Below, piece by piece: positions 32,439 through 39,974 of a stretch of DNA of 45,000 nt. This DNA comes from Pseudomonadota bacterium (GTDB taxonomy: Bacteria; Pseudomonadota; Gammaproteobacteria; Steroidobacterales; Steroidobacteraceae): contig JAJZDX010000018.1 of NCBI GenBank assembly GCA_021805865.1, positions 51,450 to 96,449 on the forward strand, in the 5' to 3' direction. The notes under the pieces are model-generated. The model was not told the origin of the DNA and searched no databases. It worked only from the letters and a program-made list of their open reading frames with translations. Positions within the stretch are counted from its first letter, which is position 1; the number at the start of each line of letters is the position of its first letter. A program made the translations under genes and the position numbers.

Positions 32439-32473
32439 AAAAACAAGGCCGCGTGATCGCTCACGCGGCCTTG
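32439..32473 (-). terminator. Strong minus-strand intrinsic terminator
   Basis: A perfect 13-bp stem (32444-32456 with 32461-32473) closes on a 4-base loop that reads GCGA on the minus strand, a GNRA tetraloop. It is followed on that strand by five T (32443-32439). No T run lies on the plus-strand side, so it acts on minus-strand transcripts. It is 188 bases past the ampD stop, too far to be an obvious ampD terminator. Confidence 0.8.
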
Positions 32474-32594
32474 CCGCCCCCCTCGATACTGTTCGCCCCA
32501 AAACGGCTGCGAGACCGCCTGTCTTGAAGTATCAGGTCTGTTGTTTATTAGACACGAAAACGTGTCCTTCAAACGATATTGCTATTATGCAGTG
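32439..32594 (-). ncRNA. Candidate small RNA between ampD and yceH
   Basis: A good minus-strand promoter (32601-32628) and a strong intrinsic terminator bracket about 155 bases with no sensible reading frame. The first part is markedly AT-richer than its surroundings. Visible structure includes the hairpin GACACG-TTTT-CGTGTC (32551-32566), flanked by TTGAAG and CTTCAA that could pair around it, then a single-stranded-looking AATAAACAACAGAC stretch. It does not match 6S RNA, tmRNA, RNase P or another RNA I know. It could also be a long leader with an attenuator for yceH, whose start lies about 240 bases beyond the terminator. Confidence 0.45.
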
Positions 32595-32600
32595 CCAGCA

Positions 32601-32628
32601 ATGATAGCGATTTTCATACGGTCGTCAA
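32601..32628 (-). promoter_or_regulatory. Sigma70-type promoter of the candidate small RNA
   Basis: On the minus strand, TTGACG (32628-32623) and TATCAT (32606-32601) are separated by 16 bases. Each box matches the consensus in five of six positions, the best -35/-10 pair I found in an intergenic gap of this window. The expected transcription start is near 32594. Confidence 0.6.
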
Positions 32629-32660
32629 GAGCTCACCGGATTGTAGCTAAATAACAACGA

Positions 32661-33344
32661 TCAGGGACGTGAGCGGATACCCGAGCCGTGCAGGCGGCTC
32701 GTGAGCATGTCCCGCCATCGTGACCAGTCGAACGCCGGCCCCGGATCGGTCTTGCGGCCCGGCGCGATGTCGCTGTGTCGCGCGATGCGCTCCGCTGACA
32801 GCATCGGGTAGGTCGCGAGCAGCGCCACGACCAACGCCGCCAGACTCTCGTACTGCGGCTCCGTGTAGGGCGTCGTGTCGCTGCCTTCCAGCTCGATTCC
32901 GATGGAGAAATCGTTGCAGGCGCTGCGCCCCTGATACTGCGACCGGCCGGCATGCCATGCGCGCAGGCCGAAGGGCACAAACTGCGTGATGTCGCCGGTT
33001 CTGCGGATGAGCGCGTGCGCCGATACGCGCAGTGTCGCGACGTCGACGAAGGCGGGATGAGCCTCGGCGGGCAGGCTGCCGGTGAACAGCTGCTCGATCC
33101 ACGGGCCGCCGAATTCCTTCGGTGGCAGGCTGATCCCATGAATGACGACGAGGTCGGGGGCCACACCCGAAGGCCGCTCATCGCAATGTGGCGAGAGCAC
33201 CTGCCGCACGCCGGCCAGCAGGTCGGTGGCGGGGTCGATGTGAAGCGAGGGGGCTCTGGGTGCGGCGCTCACGGGGGCTTCGGCCGCCAGGGTGCGGGCC
33301 TGCGACGGCACCCCGATGATGCCACAGCACAAGGCGCCGTCCAT
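32661..33344 (-). CDS. ampD: 1,6-anhydro-N-acetylmuramyl-L-alanine amidase AmpD
   Basis: This 227-residue amidase_2 protein has the AmpD pattern: VVIHGISLPPKEFG with the first zinc His, RRTGDITQFVPFGLRAWHAG, SIGIELEGSDTTPYTEPQYE, and ARHSDIAPGRKTDPGPAFDW with the second His and the Asp ligand. AmpD removes the peptide from anhydro-muropeptides during wall recycling and thereby limits AmpR-driven beta-lactamase induction. GGAGG 4 bases before the ATG at 33344 supports this start, which leaves an N-terminal stretch of about 35 residues before the usual AmpD beginning. That stretch is mildly hydrophobic but not a convincing signal peptide. DUF1614 lies 24 bases upstream. Confidence 0.93.
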   Translation of the reverse strand: MDGALCCGIIGVPSQARTLAAEAPVSAAPRAPSLHIDPATDLLAGVRQVLSPHCDERPSGVAPDLVVIHGISLPPKEFGGPWIEQLFTGSLPAEAHPAFVDVATLRVSAHALIRRTGDITQFVPFGLRAWHAGRSQYQGRSACNDFSIGIELEGSDTTPYTEPQYESLAALVVALLATYPMLSAERIARHSDIAPGRKTDPGPAFDWSRWRDMLTSRLHGSGIRSRP

Positions 33345-33368
33345 GAGTCCTCCGTTTCCCGAGCGCCT

Positions 33369-34076
33369 TCAGTCTTTCACGAACCGTACGAGGCCCGCGT
33401 ACAGCAGGGCCAGCAGCCCCGTCACGAAAATCCCGTCGAAGGTGCCGGCACCGCCGATGGAGGCGACCGGGGCGCCGAGGGACCGGACCGCCCCGAGGTT
33501 CAGCAGGTCCGCCCCGATCAGCGTTCCGAAGCTGCCGCTGATGTAGGCGAGCGGCGCCGCGCGCCGCCGGCTGAGCGCCATGGCAATGATGGCCGTGGCG
33601 GACGCCGGCACGAATATCGGCAAAGCGATGCCGAATCCGGGCACCGGCCTTGCCAGGAAGTGGCAGACCGCCGCGACGAACGCCGTGCCGATCGCCCCGA
33701 GTACATATAGGTTGTGCTTCAGAAGCAGGTATATCGAGAGCAGGATCGGAATCACCGCGCCTCCCACGTTGATGGCGAGCACCGTTGCGCCGGTCTCTCG
33801 CACCATGGGGATGACGTAGGTCATGCCGAAGAAGTTGATCTCGCCGGTCGTAATGATCCGGTGCGCGGGCAGGTACGCGATCGGGATGTTGATGTAGCTT
33901 CCGAGGAGCGACAGCCCCAGGATGACGATCAGCGACGACTCCTTGATCCCCATCGTCTCGGACGCGTAGCGCAGCAGCCGCAGCGCGACCAGTGCGATCA
34001 CGACCACCAGCAGCCCCCAGAGAATCAGGAGAAACGGCAGGCTGACGGGAAAATACTGGAGCTGGTAGACCGGCAT
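33369..34076 (-). CDS. DUF1614 integral membrane protein
   Basis: The 235-residue protein has about seven hydrophobic helices and the DUF1614 pattern: SLLGSYINIPIAYL, INFFGMTYVIPMVRETGATVLAINVGGAVIPILLS, and the C-terminal GSFGTLIGADLLNLGAV and SIGGAGTFDGIFVTGLLALL, with several membrane-embedded polar residues (Asn, Asp, Gly). The family occurs in bacteria and archaea with no known function; the motifs suggest a transporter or intramembrane enzyme, but that is a guess. An upstream TTG at 34106 is in frame, and the ATG at 34076 is preferred. It is divergent from bioA, 49 bases away, and is probably cotranscribed with ampD, 24 bases downstream. Confidence 0.82.
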   Translation of the reverse strand: MPVYQLQYFPVSLPFLLILWGLLVVVIALVALRLLRYASETMGIKESSLIVILGLSLLGSYINIPIAYLPAHRIITTGEINFFGMTYVIPMVRETGATVLAINVGGAVIPILLSIYLLLKHNLYVLGAIGTAFVAAVCHFLARPVPGFGIALPIFVPASATAIIAMALSRRRAAPLAYISGSFGTLIGADLLNLGAVRSLGAPVASIGGAGTFDGIFVTGLLALLYAGLVRFVKD

Positions 34077-34125
34077 GTCGGTGGGCGGTGCGAAGGAACG
34101 GGCCAATCATGCCACAATGGCCGGT

Positions 34126-35481
34126 ATGACTACCGACAATGCCGCCTGGGTCGCCCGCGATCTCGCCCACGTCTGGCACCCCTGCACCCAGATGAAGGAT
34201 CACGAGCAACTGCCGATGATCCCCGTACGCCGCGGCGAGGGGGTGTGGCTCGAGGACTTCGAAGGTGGCCGCTATCTTGATGCCATCAGCTCCTGGTGGG
34301 TGAACCTCTTCGGCCATGCCAATGCCCGCATCAATGCGGCGGTGCGCGAGCAGCTCGAGCGTCTGGAGCAGGTGATCCTGGCCGGCTTCACGCATGAGCC
34401 GGTGATCCGGCTCTCCGAGGCGCTCACCGCCATTGCGCCGAGGGGGCTCACCCGCTGCTTCTACGCCGACAACGGCTCCTCCGCGGTGGAAGTGGCCGTG
34501 AAGATGAGCTTCCACTACTGGCGCAATGTCGCACGCCCCGCCAAGACGCGCTTCATCACGCTCTCCAACAGCTATCACGGCGAGACCCTGGGAGCGCTCG
34601 CGGTCGGCAACGTGCAGCTCTACAAGTCGATCTACCAGCCCCTTCTCATGGACGTGATCACCGTGCCCTCGCCCGACTGCTTCGAGCGCGAGCCTGGCGA
34701 GAGCTGGGCCGGGCACTGCCGGCGCAAGTTCGCGCACATGGAAGCGGCGCTCCAGGCGCACGCGCACGAGACCGCCGCCGTGATCGTCGAGCCGCTGGTG
34801 CAGTGCGCCGGCTCCATGCGCATGTACGACCCGGTGTATCTCGAGCTGCTGCGCGAGGCGTGCGACCGCCACGGCGTACATCTGATCGCCGATGAGATCG
34901 CAGTGGGTTTCGGCCGTACCGGCACGATGTTCGCCTGCGAGCAGGCCCGCATCCGTCCCGACTTCATGTGCCTGTCGAAGGGGCTGACGAGCGGCTACCT
35001 GCCGCTGTCGGCCGTCCTCACGACCGAGCCGGTGTACGAGGCGTTCTATGACGAGTACGTCAAGCTCAATGCTTTCCTGCACTCGCACAGCTTCACGGGC
35101 AATCCCCTTGCCTGCACCGCGGCGCTCGCCACCCTGGACATTTTTCGCACCGACGATGTGCTCACACGCAACCGCGCGCTGAGTGCGCATCTGGGACGGC
35201 GAGCCCGCGAGCTCGAATCGCACCCCCACGTCGCCGAGGTTCGCCAGCACGGCATGATCGCCGCGGTCGAGGTGGTGCGGGAGAAGCTCTCGCGGCAGCC
35301 GTATCCGTGGCAGGAGCGGCGCGACCTCAGGATCTATCGCCACGCGCTCGGCCGGGGCGTGCTCCTGCGGCCGATCGGCAATGTCGTGTACTTCATGCCG
35401 CCCTACGTCATCACCCCGGAGCAGATCGACCTGATGGTGGAGGTCGCGCTCGAGGGCATAGAGCTCGCCACGTGCGATTGA
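34126..35481 (+). CDS. bioA: Adenosylmethionine-8-amino-7-oxononanoate aminotransferase
   Basis: The 451-residue protein is a class III PLP aminotransferase of the BioA type: DLAHVWHPCTQMKDHE at the N-terminus, SSWWVNLFGHANARIN, FYADNGSSAVEVAVKM, SNSYHGETLGALAVG, DEIAVGFGRTG, and PLP Lys285 in CLSKGLTSGYLPLS. It makes 7,8-diaminononanoate with S-adenosylmethionine as amino donor in biotin synthesis. Two ATGs (34117, 34126) are near; I use 34126, which begins MTTDNAAW, and neither has a good ribosome binding site. No other biotin gene is close. rsmE overlaps its 3' end by 10 bases, an arrangement known from other gammaproteobacteria. Confidence 0.95.
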   Translation: MTTDNAAWVARDLAHVWHPCTQMKDHEQLPMIPVRRGEGVWLEDFEGGRYLDAISSWWVNLFGHANARINAAVREQLERLEQVILAGFTHEPVIRLSEALTAIAPRGLTRCFYADNGSSAVEVAVKMSFHYWRNVARPAKTRFITLSNSYHGETLGALAVGNVQLYKSIYQPLLMDVITVPSPDCFEREPGESWAGHCRRKFAHMEAALQAHAHETAAVIVEPLVQCAGSMRMYDPVYLELLREACDRHGVHLIADEIAVGFGRTGTMFACEQARIRPDFMCLSKGLTSGYLPLSAVLTTEPVYEAFYDEYVKLNAFLHSHSFTGNPLACTAALATLDIFRTDDVLTRNRALSAHLGRRARELESHPHVAEVRQHGMIAAVEVVREKLSRQPYPWQERRDLRIYRHALGRGVLLRPIGNVVYFMPPYVITPEQIDLMVEVALEGIELATCD

Positions 35482-36203
35482 CCCGGGTTCACGTGCCCGG
35501 CCCCCTGGCGGCGGGCCGGATGTGCGCTGTGAAAGGCGACGCCGCCACTCGCCTCGCGCGAGTGCTGCGCCTCTCGGCGGGCGATGCGCTGATCCTGTTC
35601 GACGGGCAGGGCGGGCAGTATGCGGCTCGCATCGAGGCGATCGGCAAGGGGACGGTGGACGTGGCGGTGCTCGAGCGGCAGCTCATCGAGCGCGAGTCGC
35701 CGCTGTCGCTCACCCTGGCGCAAGGCGTCTCGCGCGGCGAGCGCATGGACTGGGTGGTGCAGAAGGGGACCGAGCTGGGCGTCTCCCGGCTCGTGCCCGT
35801 GCTGAGTGAGCGCAGCGTCGTGCGGCTCGACCCGAAGCAGGCCCAGAGCAAGCAGCGCCACTGGCAACGGGTCGCCGTCGCCGCGTGCGAGCAGAGCGGC
35901 CGCGATCGCATTCCGCAGGTGGCTGCGCCGGTTGCGCTGGTGCAGTTCCTGGAAAGCCTCTCGCCCGGGGGCACCCGGCTGTTGCTGTCCCCGGAAGGGC
36001 TCGTGACGCTCGAGAGTCTGCCGCCCCCGGCGGGGGACATCATCGTGCTGATCGGTCCCGAGGGCGGGCTCACCGAGGAGGAGGGGCGCGCCGCGCGCGG
36101 ACAGGGCTTCACGGCCCTGCGTCTCGGTCCCAGGGTACTGCGCACCGAGACCGCGGCGGTGGTGGCCCTGGCGCTGCTGCAGCATCGGTTCGGCGATATC
36201 TAG
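35472..36203 (+). CDS. rsmE: 16S rRNA m3U1498 methyltransferase RsmE
   Basis: From the GTG at 35472 the product is 243 residues and begins VRLTRVHVPGPLAAG, matching the usual RsmE N-terminus (E. coli RsmE is also 243 residues). The SPOUT knot motifs are at the C-terminus: LIGPEGGLTEEEG and LGPRVLRTETAAVVAL. A PUA-like domain precedes them. RsmE methylates U1498 of 16S rRNA in the decoding region. The frame runs open further upstream inside bioA, but that part is not RsmE-like. It overlaps bioA by 10 bases. The 55 bases to the pdxH stop hold no clear terminator. Confidence 0.95.
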   Translation: MRLTRVHVPGPLAAGRMCAVKGDAATRLARVLRLSAGDALILFDGQGGQYAARIEAIGKGTVDVAVLERQLIERESPLSLTLAQGVSRGERMDWVVQKGTELGVSRLVPVLSERSVVRLDPKQAQSKQRHWQRVAVAACEQSGRDRIPQVAAPVALVQFLESLSPGGTRLLLSPEGLVTLESLPPPAGDIIVLIGPEGGLTEEEGRAARGQGFTALRLGPRVLRTETAAVVALALLQHRFGDI

Positions 36204-36258
36204 GACTCGGGTGGAATCCGCCCGCGGCGATTTGCGCAAGACCCTGCCCTGCGGCCGG

Positions 36259-36942
36259 CTACGGCTGCAGCCTCGTCGCCTTCCAGGGGCCCGGCTCGAG
36301 CCCGTCAGGGCAGGGCGACAGCGTCCGTGTCCAGCGTCCACGGTCGTGGATCCGGGCTTCCCCCTCCACCCACAGCTCGACCGACTCGGCCCACAAGTGA
36401 TAGCCGCCCCAGTGCGGCGGGCGAGGGATCTGGACATCGAGCTCCTGGGCGGTGGAGTGGCCGGGCACGGGCGCCTCGAAGCGGCGCGCCGCCGCCGCAA
36501 GCGACTGGCGCAGCGCCTCGCGCGAAGCCGTGGGCTCGCTTTGTGCGCTCGCCCAGGCTCCGAGACGGCTCTGCCAGGGCCGGGAAGCGAAATACGCGTC
36601 GCTGTCGGCCGCCGGAGCCTTCAGCACCGGACCCTCGACACGCACCTGGCGGTGCAGGTGATCCCAGTGCAGCACCGCTGCTGCCCGCGGGTTCTCCGCC
36701 AGCTGCCGGCCCTTGTGCGAGAGGTAATTGGTGAAGAACACCAGGTAGCCGGGCCGCGGGACGACCTCCTTGCACAGCACCACGCGGGCCGAAGGTCGGC
36801 CGTGCGCATCGCTGGTGGCGAGGACCATCGAATTGGGGTTCGGCTGGAAGCGATGGCGCCAGGCCTCGGCCAGCCAGTGCTCGAGAATGGCGAGCGGCTC
36901 TGCCGGGAGGGGATCGGAGAGGGTTTCCAGGGAAGGAGTCAT
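36259..36942 (-). CDS. pdxH: Pyridoxamine/pyridoxine 5'-phosphate oxidase
   Basis: This 227-residue FMN enzyme has the PdxH motifs: NSMVLATSDAHGRPSARVVLCKEV, VFFTNYLSHKGRQLAENPRAA, VRVEGPV, SRPWQSRLGAWAS, and the C-terminal WGGYHLWAESVELWVEG with RIHDRGRW. It oxidises pyridoxine or pyridoxamine phosphate to PLP, the cofactor used by BioA nearby and buffered by YggS. The ATG at 36942 gives the normal length; the frame is open for 45 codons upstream without similarity. TACCAT stands 6 bases before the ATG and no Shine-Dalgarno is evident. Confidence 0.95.
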   Translation of the reverse strand: MTPSLETLSDPLPAEPLAILEHWLAEAWRHRFQPNPNSMVLATSDAHGRPSARVVLCKEVVPRPGYLVFFTNYLSHKGRQLAENPRAAAVLHWDHLHRQVRVEGPVLKAPAADSDAYFASRPWQSRLGAWASAQSEPTASREALRQSLAAAARRFEAPVPGHSTAQELDVQIPRPPHWGGYHLWAESVELWVEGEARIHDRGRWTRTLSPCPDGLEPGPWKATRLQP

Positions 36943-37049
36943 GCCACCATGGTACGGGAAATCCGCCTGCCGCTGGCAGGGAAGGCGCGAGGAGCCCCGG
37001 GGTTCACCTGCCCGGGGTGTACCGGGGCAGAATCTGGGACTCGTAGGAC

Positions 37050-37078
37050 TTGCGAGGCCCGCTGCATCCCGATACAAG
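37050..37078 (+). promoter_or_regulatory. Possible promoter of tyrA
   Basis: TTGCGA (37050-37055) and TACAAG (37073-37078) are 17 bases apart and lie 38 bases before the tyrA ATG. The -10 match is only moderate, so this is a candidate. Confidence 0.3.
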
Positions 37079-37116
37079 GACGAAGTCCAACCTGAAATGC
37101 ATTCGGAATCGGCCTC

Positions 37117-38238
37117 ATGACCCGCGACGTGACGCTGGATGACTTACGCCAACGGCTGAGCGATCTCGATCGCCAGCTCATCCGGCTGGTGGCCGAGCGC
37201 ACCGCGCTCGGCACCGAGGTCGCGCGCGTGAAACGCGCCATCGGGCACCCGACCCGGGACTATGCCCGCGAGCGTGACGTGATCATGGGCGCCCGGAACA
37301 CGGCGCTCGAGGCGGGGGTGTCGCCGGCCCTGGCCGAGGAGCTGCTGCGCCTTCTCATCCGCTCCTCGCTCGCCACGCAGGAGCAGGCGAGTGTCGCGGC
37401 GCGCGGGGCCGGATCGGGCCGTCGCGCGCTGGTGATCGGCGGCGGCGGCAAGATGGGTCGCTGGTTCGTGCAATTCCTCGCCTCGCAGGGCTTCGATGTC
37501 GAGGTGGCCGACCCGCAAGGCGGCCCCGATGGGGTGCCGTGCGTGGCGGACTGGCATACCACTGACCTGAAGCACGACTACATCGTCGTCGCCACCGCGC
37601 TCGGCATGACTGATGCGATCCTGCGCGATCTGGCGCTGCGCCGGCCCGCGGGCGTGATCTTCGATGTCGGTTCGCTGAAATCCCCGCTTCGAGCCGGTCT
37701 CATGGCGCTGAAGTCGCACGGCTGCCGGGTGACCTCGATCCATCCGATGTTCGGGCCCGACACCGAGCTGCTGTCCGGGCGGCACGTCATCTTCGTCGAT
37801 CTCGACAGTCCCGAGGCGCTTGGCGCGGCGCGCGAGCTGTTCGCCCCCACCATGGCCGAGCAGGTGGTCATGAGCCTCGAGGACCACGACCGGCTGATCG
37901 CCTATGTGCTGGGTCTTTCGCACGCGCTCAACATCGCGTTCTTCACGGCGCTCGCGGAAAGCGGGGAGGCCGCTCCGAAGCTCGCGAAGATGTCGAGCAC
38001 CACGTTCGATGCGCAGCTCGACGTAGCGAGCCGTGTGGCGCAGGAAAGCCCCGAGCTTTATTTCGAGATTCAGAGTCTCAACGACTACGGCGCTGAGTCG
38101 CTGGAGGCTCTGTCCAAGGCCGTTGAGCGCATACGCGCCGCGGTGCTCTCGCGGGATCATGGGGTGTTCGTTGCACTGATGCGTCAGGGGCGCGAGTATC
38201 TGGAAGACCGGCGCTCCGTCGCAGAGCGTCGCGCCTGA
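37117..38238 (+). CDS. tyrA: Bifunctional chorismate mutase / prephenate dehydrogenase (T-protein)
   Basis: The 373-residue protein is a fusion of an AroQ chorismate mutase (residues 1-95, with [22 protein letters not shown] and the ERDVI segment) and a prephenate dehydrogenase (from about 103: [16 protein letters not shown] for [34 protein letters not shown] with the catalytic-region His). E. coli TyrA has the same length and order. It converts chorismate through prephenate to 4-hydroxyphenylpyruvate for tyrosine synthesis. rppH follows within 13 bases, so they may share a transcript. Confidence 0.96.
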   Translation: MTRDVTLDDLRQRLSDLDRQLIRLVAERTALGTEVARVKRAIGHPTRDYARERDVIMGARNTALEAGVSPALAEELLRLLIRSSLATQEQASVAARGAGSGRRALVIGGGGKMGRWFVQFLASQGFDVEVADPQGGPDGVPCVADWHTTDLKHDYIVVATALGMTDAILRDLALRRPAGVIFDVGSLKSPLRAGLMALKSHGCRVTSIHPMFGPDTELLSGRHVIFVDLDSPEALGAARELFAPTMAEQVVMSLEDHDRLIAYVLGLSHALNIAFFTALAESGEAAPKLAKMSSTTFDAQLDVASRVAQESPELYFEIQSLNDYGAESLEALSKAVERIRAAVLSRDHGVFVALMRQGREYLEDRRSVAERRA

Positions 38239-38250
38239 GGCCGCGTGAGC

Positions 38251-38817
38251 ATGGACAGAGACATCATCGACTCGGACGGTTTTCGCGCCAACGTCGGCAT
38301 CGTGTTGATGCGCCAATGCGGCGATGTGTTTCTCGGCCGCCGGGCGCGGGCGGGCGGGCGGGGTTGGCAGTTTCCCCAGGGCGGCATCCGCGAAGGGGAA
38401 GGCCTGGAGGAGGCCGTCTACCGCGAGCTGCACGAGGAGGTCGGCCTGACCGCAGACGATGTCGAGGAGATCGGACGCACGGCCCGGTGGCTGCGCTATC
38501 GTCTGCCGTCGCGCTATGTCCGGCGCAACAGCCGGCCGCTGTGCATCGGACAGAAGCAGCGCTGGTTCCTGCTGCGCCTCAGGCGCGAACCGGTGACGTT
38601 CGACTTCGCCAGCACCGGGGAGCCTGAGTTCGACGAGTGGCGCTGGGCGCAGTTCTGGGAGCCGGTGCGCGAGGTCATCTACTTCAAGCGCAAGGTCTAC
38701 CAGCGTGCGCTCACCGAGCTGGCGCCGCTCGCCTTCCCGACCGGGCAGCCCGCCCTGCCGAACTGGTGGGGCGAGGTGTTGCGCGAGCGCTCGCAGCCTG
38801 CGCCCGAGGCGGATTGA
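38251..38817 (+). CDS. rppH: RNA pyrophosphohydrolase RppH
   Basis: The product (188 residues from the ATG at 38251) begins close to the usual RppH start (DSDGFRANVGIVLM) and carries the Nudix box in GGIREGEGLEEAVYRELHEE. WLRYRLPSRYVRRNSRPLCIGQKQRWFLLRL and RWAQFWEPVREVIYFKRKVYQ are RppH-specific. It removes pyrophosphate from 5' triphosphate mRNA and so starts RNase E-dependent decay. GAGG at 38237-38240 serves either this ATG or a GTG at 38245. It is placed between tyrA and a DUF6776 gene. Confidence 0.95.
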   Translation: MDRDIIDSDGFRANVGIVLMRQCGDVFLGRRARAGGRGWQFPQGGIREGEGLEEAVYRELHEEVGLTADDVEEIGRTARWLRYRLPSRYVRRNSRPLCIGQKQRWFLLRLRREPVTFDFASTGEPEFDEWRWAQFWEPVREVIYFKRKVYQRALTELAPLAFPTGQPALPNWWGEVLRERSQPAPEAD

Positions 38818-38823
38818 AAGTCT

Positions 38824-39558
38824 TTGAGCCCGGTCGAGTCCCATCCGCAAGACCCCAGCCCCGGCAGGCCGTGGAGCCGCCTGCGCCCGCCGGCGATGAG
38901 GGCCGTGCTGGCGCTTGGAGCACTTCTGGTCCTGTACCTGGTCTTCGAGACGGGCCGCTTCGTCGCCGGCTACAGCATCCTCTCTGCGATGCATCAGCGA
39001 GCGGCGCTGCAGGCGGACATCGCGAAGCTCAAGGTGTCCAATCGGGCCCTGCAAGCCCACGTGATCCGGCTCGAGACGCTGGATGCGGGCCACCGGCACG
39101 AGGTAGAGCTCGTCACGCGGACGATCAGCGATCTGCAGGCAAGGATCGCCCGCCAGTCGGTGAAGCTCGCCTTCTACCGCAACATCGTTGCCAAGGGCAC
39201 GCCGCCGGTCGGCTTGAGGATCGGGGAAGTGCGCCTGTCCTCGGGCAAGATGCCCCTGCATTACATCGTCCATGTCTCTTTGCTGCGCGCCGACCGGCCC
39301 GATGGCACCGTGAGCGGGACCGTGGACTTCTCGGTCGACGGCGAGGGCTTGAACGGGGCCATACTGAACAATCAGGCGCTCACCGGCCAGCGCTCCGACC
39401 TGACCTACGACTTTCGCTATTACCAGCAGATCCAGCAGGATTTGGTGCTGCCGCCGGGCTTCAAGCCCGCCCATCTGACGGTCACGGTGCGCTCGGGGCG
39501 CAAGGACATCGCGCCGCTCACCCAGACCTATCCCTGGAGCGCCCTCTCGACTCCCTGA
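38824..39558 (+). CDS. DUF6776-type membrane protein with coiled coil
   Basis: The product (244 residues if the TTG at 38824 is used) has a Pro-rich start, one membrane helix near residues 26-45 (VLALGALLVLYLVFETGRFV), a coiled coil to about residue 115, and a beta-rich C-terminal domain outside the membrane. It matches the uncharacterised DUF6776 proteins that stand between rppH and erpA-type genes in other gammaproteobacteria. An ATG at 38896, right before the membrane helix, is a fair alternative start. Function is unknown; a scaffold in the inner membrane facing the periplasm is a plausible guess. It follows rppH by 6 bases. Confidence 0.72.
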   Translation: MSPVESHPQDPSPGRPWSRLRPPAMRAVLALGALLVLYLVFETGRFVAGYSILSAMHQRAALQADIAKLKVSNRALQAHVIRLETLDAGHRHEVELVTRTISDLQARIARQSVKLAFYRNIVAKGTPPVGLRIGEVRLSSGKMPLHYIVHVSLLRADRPDGTVSGTVDFSVDGEGLNGAILNNQALTGQRSDLTYDFRYYQQIQQDLVLPPGFKPAHLTVTVRSGRKDIAPLTQTYPWSALSTP

Positions 39559-39568
39559 GCCTCGGGCT

Positions 39569-39597
39569 TTGACCTCTGCGGCTGCAGCTCCTAGACT
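39569..39597 (+). promoter_or_regulatory. Promoter of erpA, probably giving a leaderless mRNA
   Basis: TTGACC (39569-39574) and TAGACT (39592-39597) are exactly 17 bases apart, a good sigma70 promoter. The ATG of erpA begins 7 bases after the last base of the -10 box, where transcription itself should start. No Shine-Dalgarno fits in between. Confidence 0.6.
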
Positions 39598-39603
39598 GCT
39601 CCC

Positions 39604-39960
39604 ATGAGCGCTACCGACGTCCTCGAAGACACCCCCTCCCTCCTGTTCACCGATGCCGCCGCCCGCAAGGTCGGCGATCTCATCCACGGCGAGGGCAATC
39701 CCAACCTCATGCTGCGCGTGTTCGTGCAGGGCGGCGGCTGCTCGGGGCTGCAGTACGGCTTCGAGTTCGACGAGCAGATCCAGGACGGTGACACCTGCAT
39801 CGAGAACCAAGGCGTCAAGCTCCTGGTCGACCCCATGAGCGTGCAATACCTTTTGGGTGCGGAAATAGACTATCGAGAGGGGCTCGACGGGGCTCAGTTC
39901 GTCATCCGCAATCCCAACGCCACGACCACCTGCGGCTGCGGCTCCTCGTTTTCCGCCTGA
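39604..39960 (+). CDS. erpA: Iron-sulphur cluster insertion protein ErpA
   Basis: This 118-residue A-type carrier has the three conserved cysteines: Cys46 in [15 protein letters not shown], and Cys110 and Cys112 in [10 protein letters not shown]. ErpA hands [Fe-S] clusters to target enzymes, including those of isoprenoid synthesis. The [18 protein letters not shown] segment identifies ErpA rather than IscA. The gene has its own promoter with the start codon at the expected transcription start, so the mRNA may be leaderless. ppx starts 14 bases after the stop and may be cotranscribed. Confidence 0.95.
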   Translation: MSATDVLEDTPSLLFTDAAARKVGDLIHGEGNPNLMLRVFVQGGGCSGLQYGFEFDEQIQDGDTCIENQGVKLLVDPMSVQYLLGAEIDYREGLDGAQFVIRNPNATTTCGCGSSFSA

Positions 39961-39974
39961 GCTTCCGGCACAGC

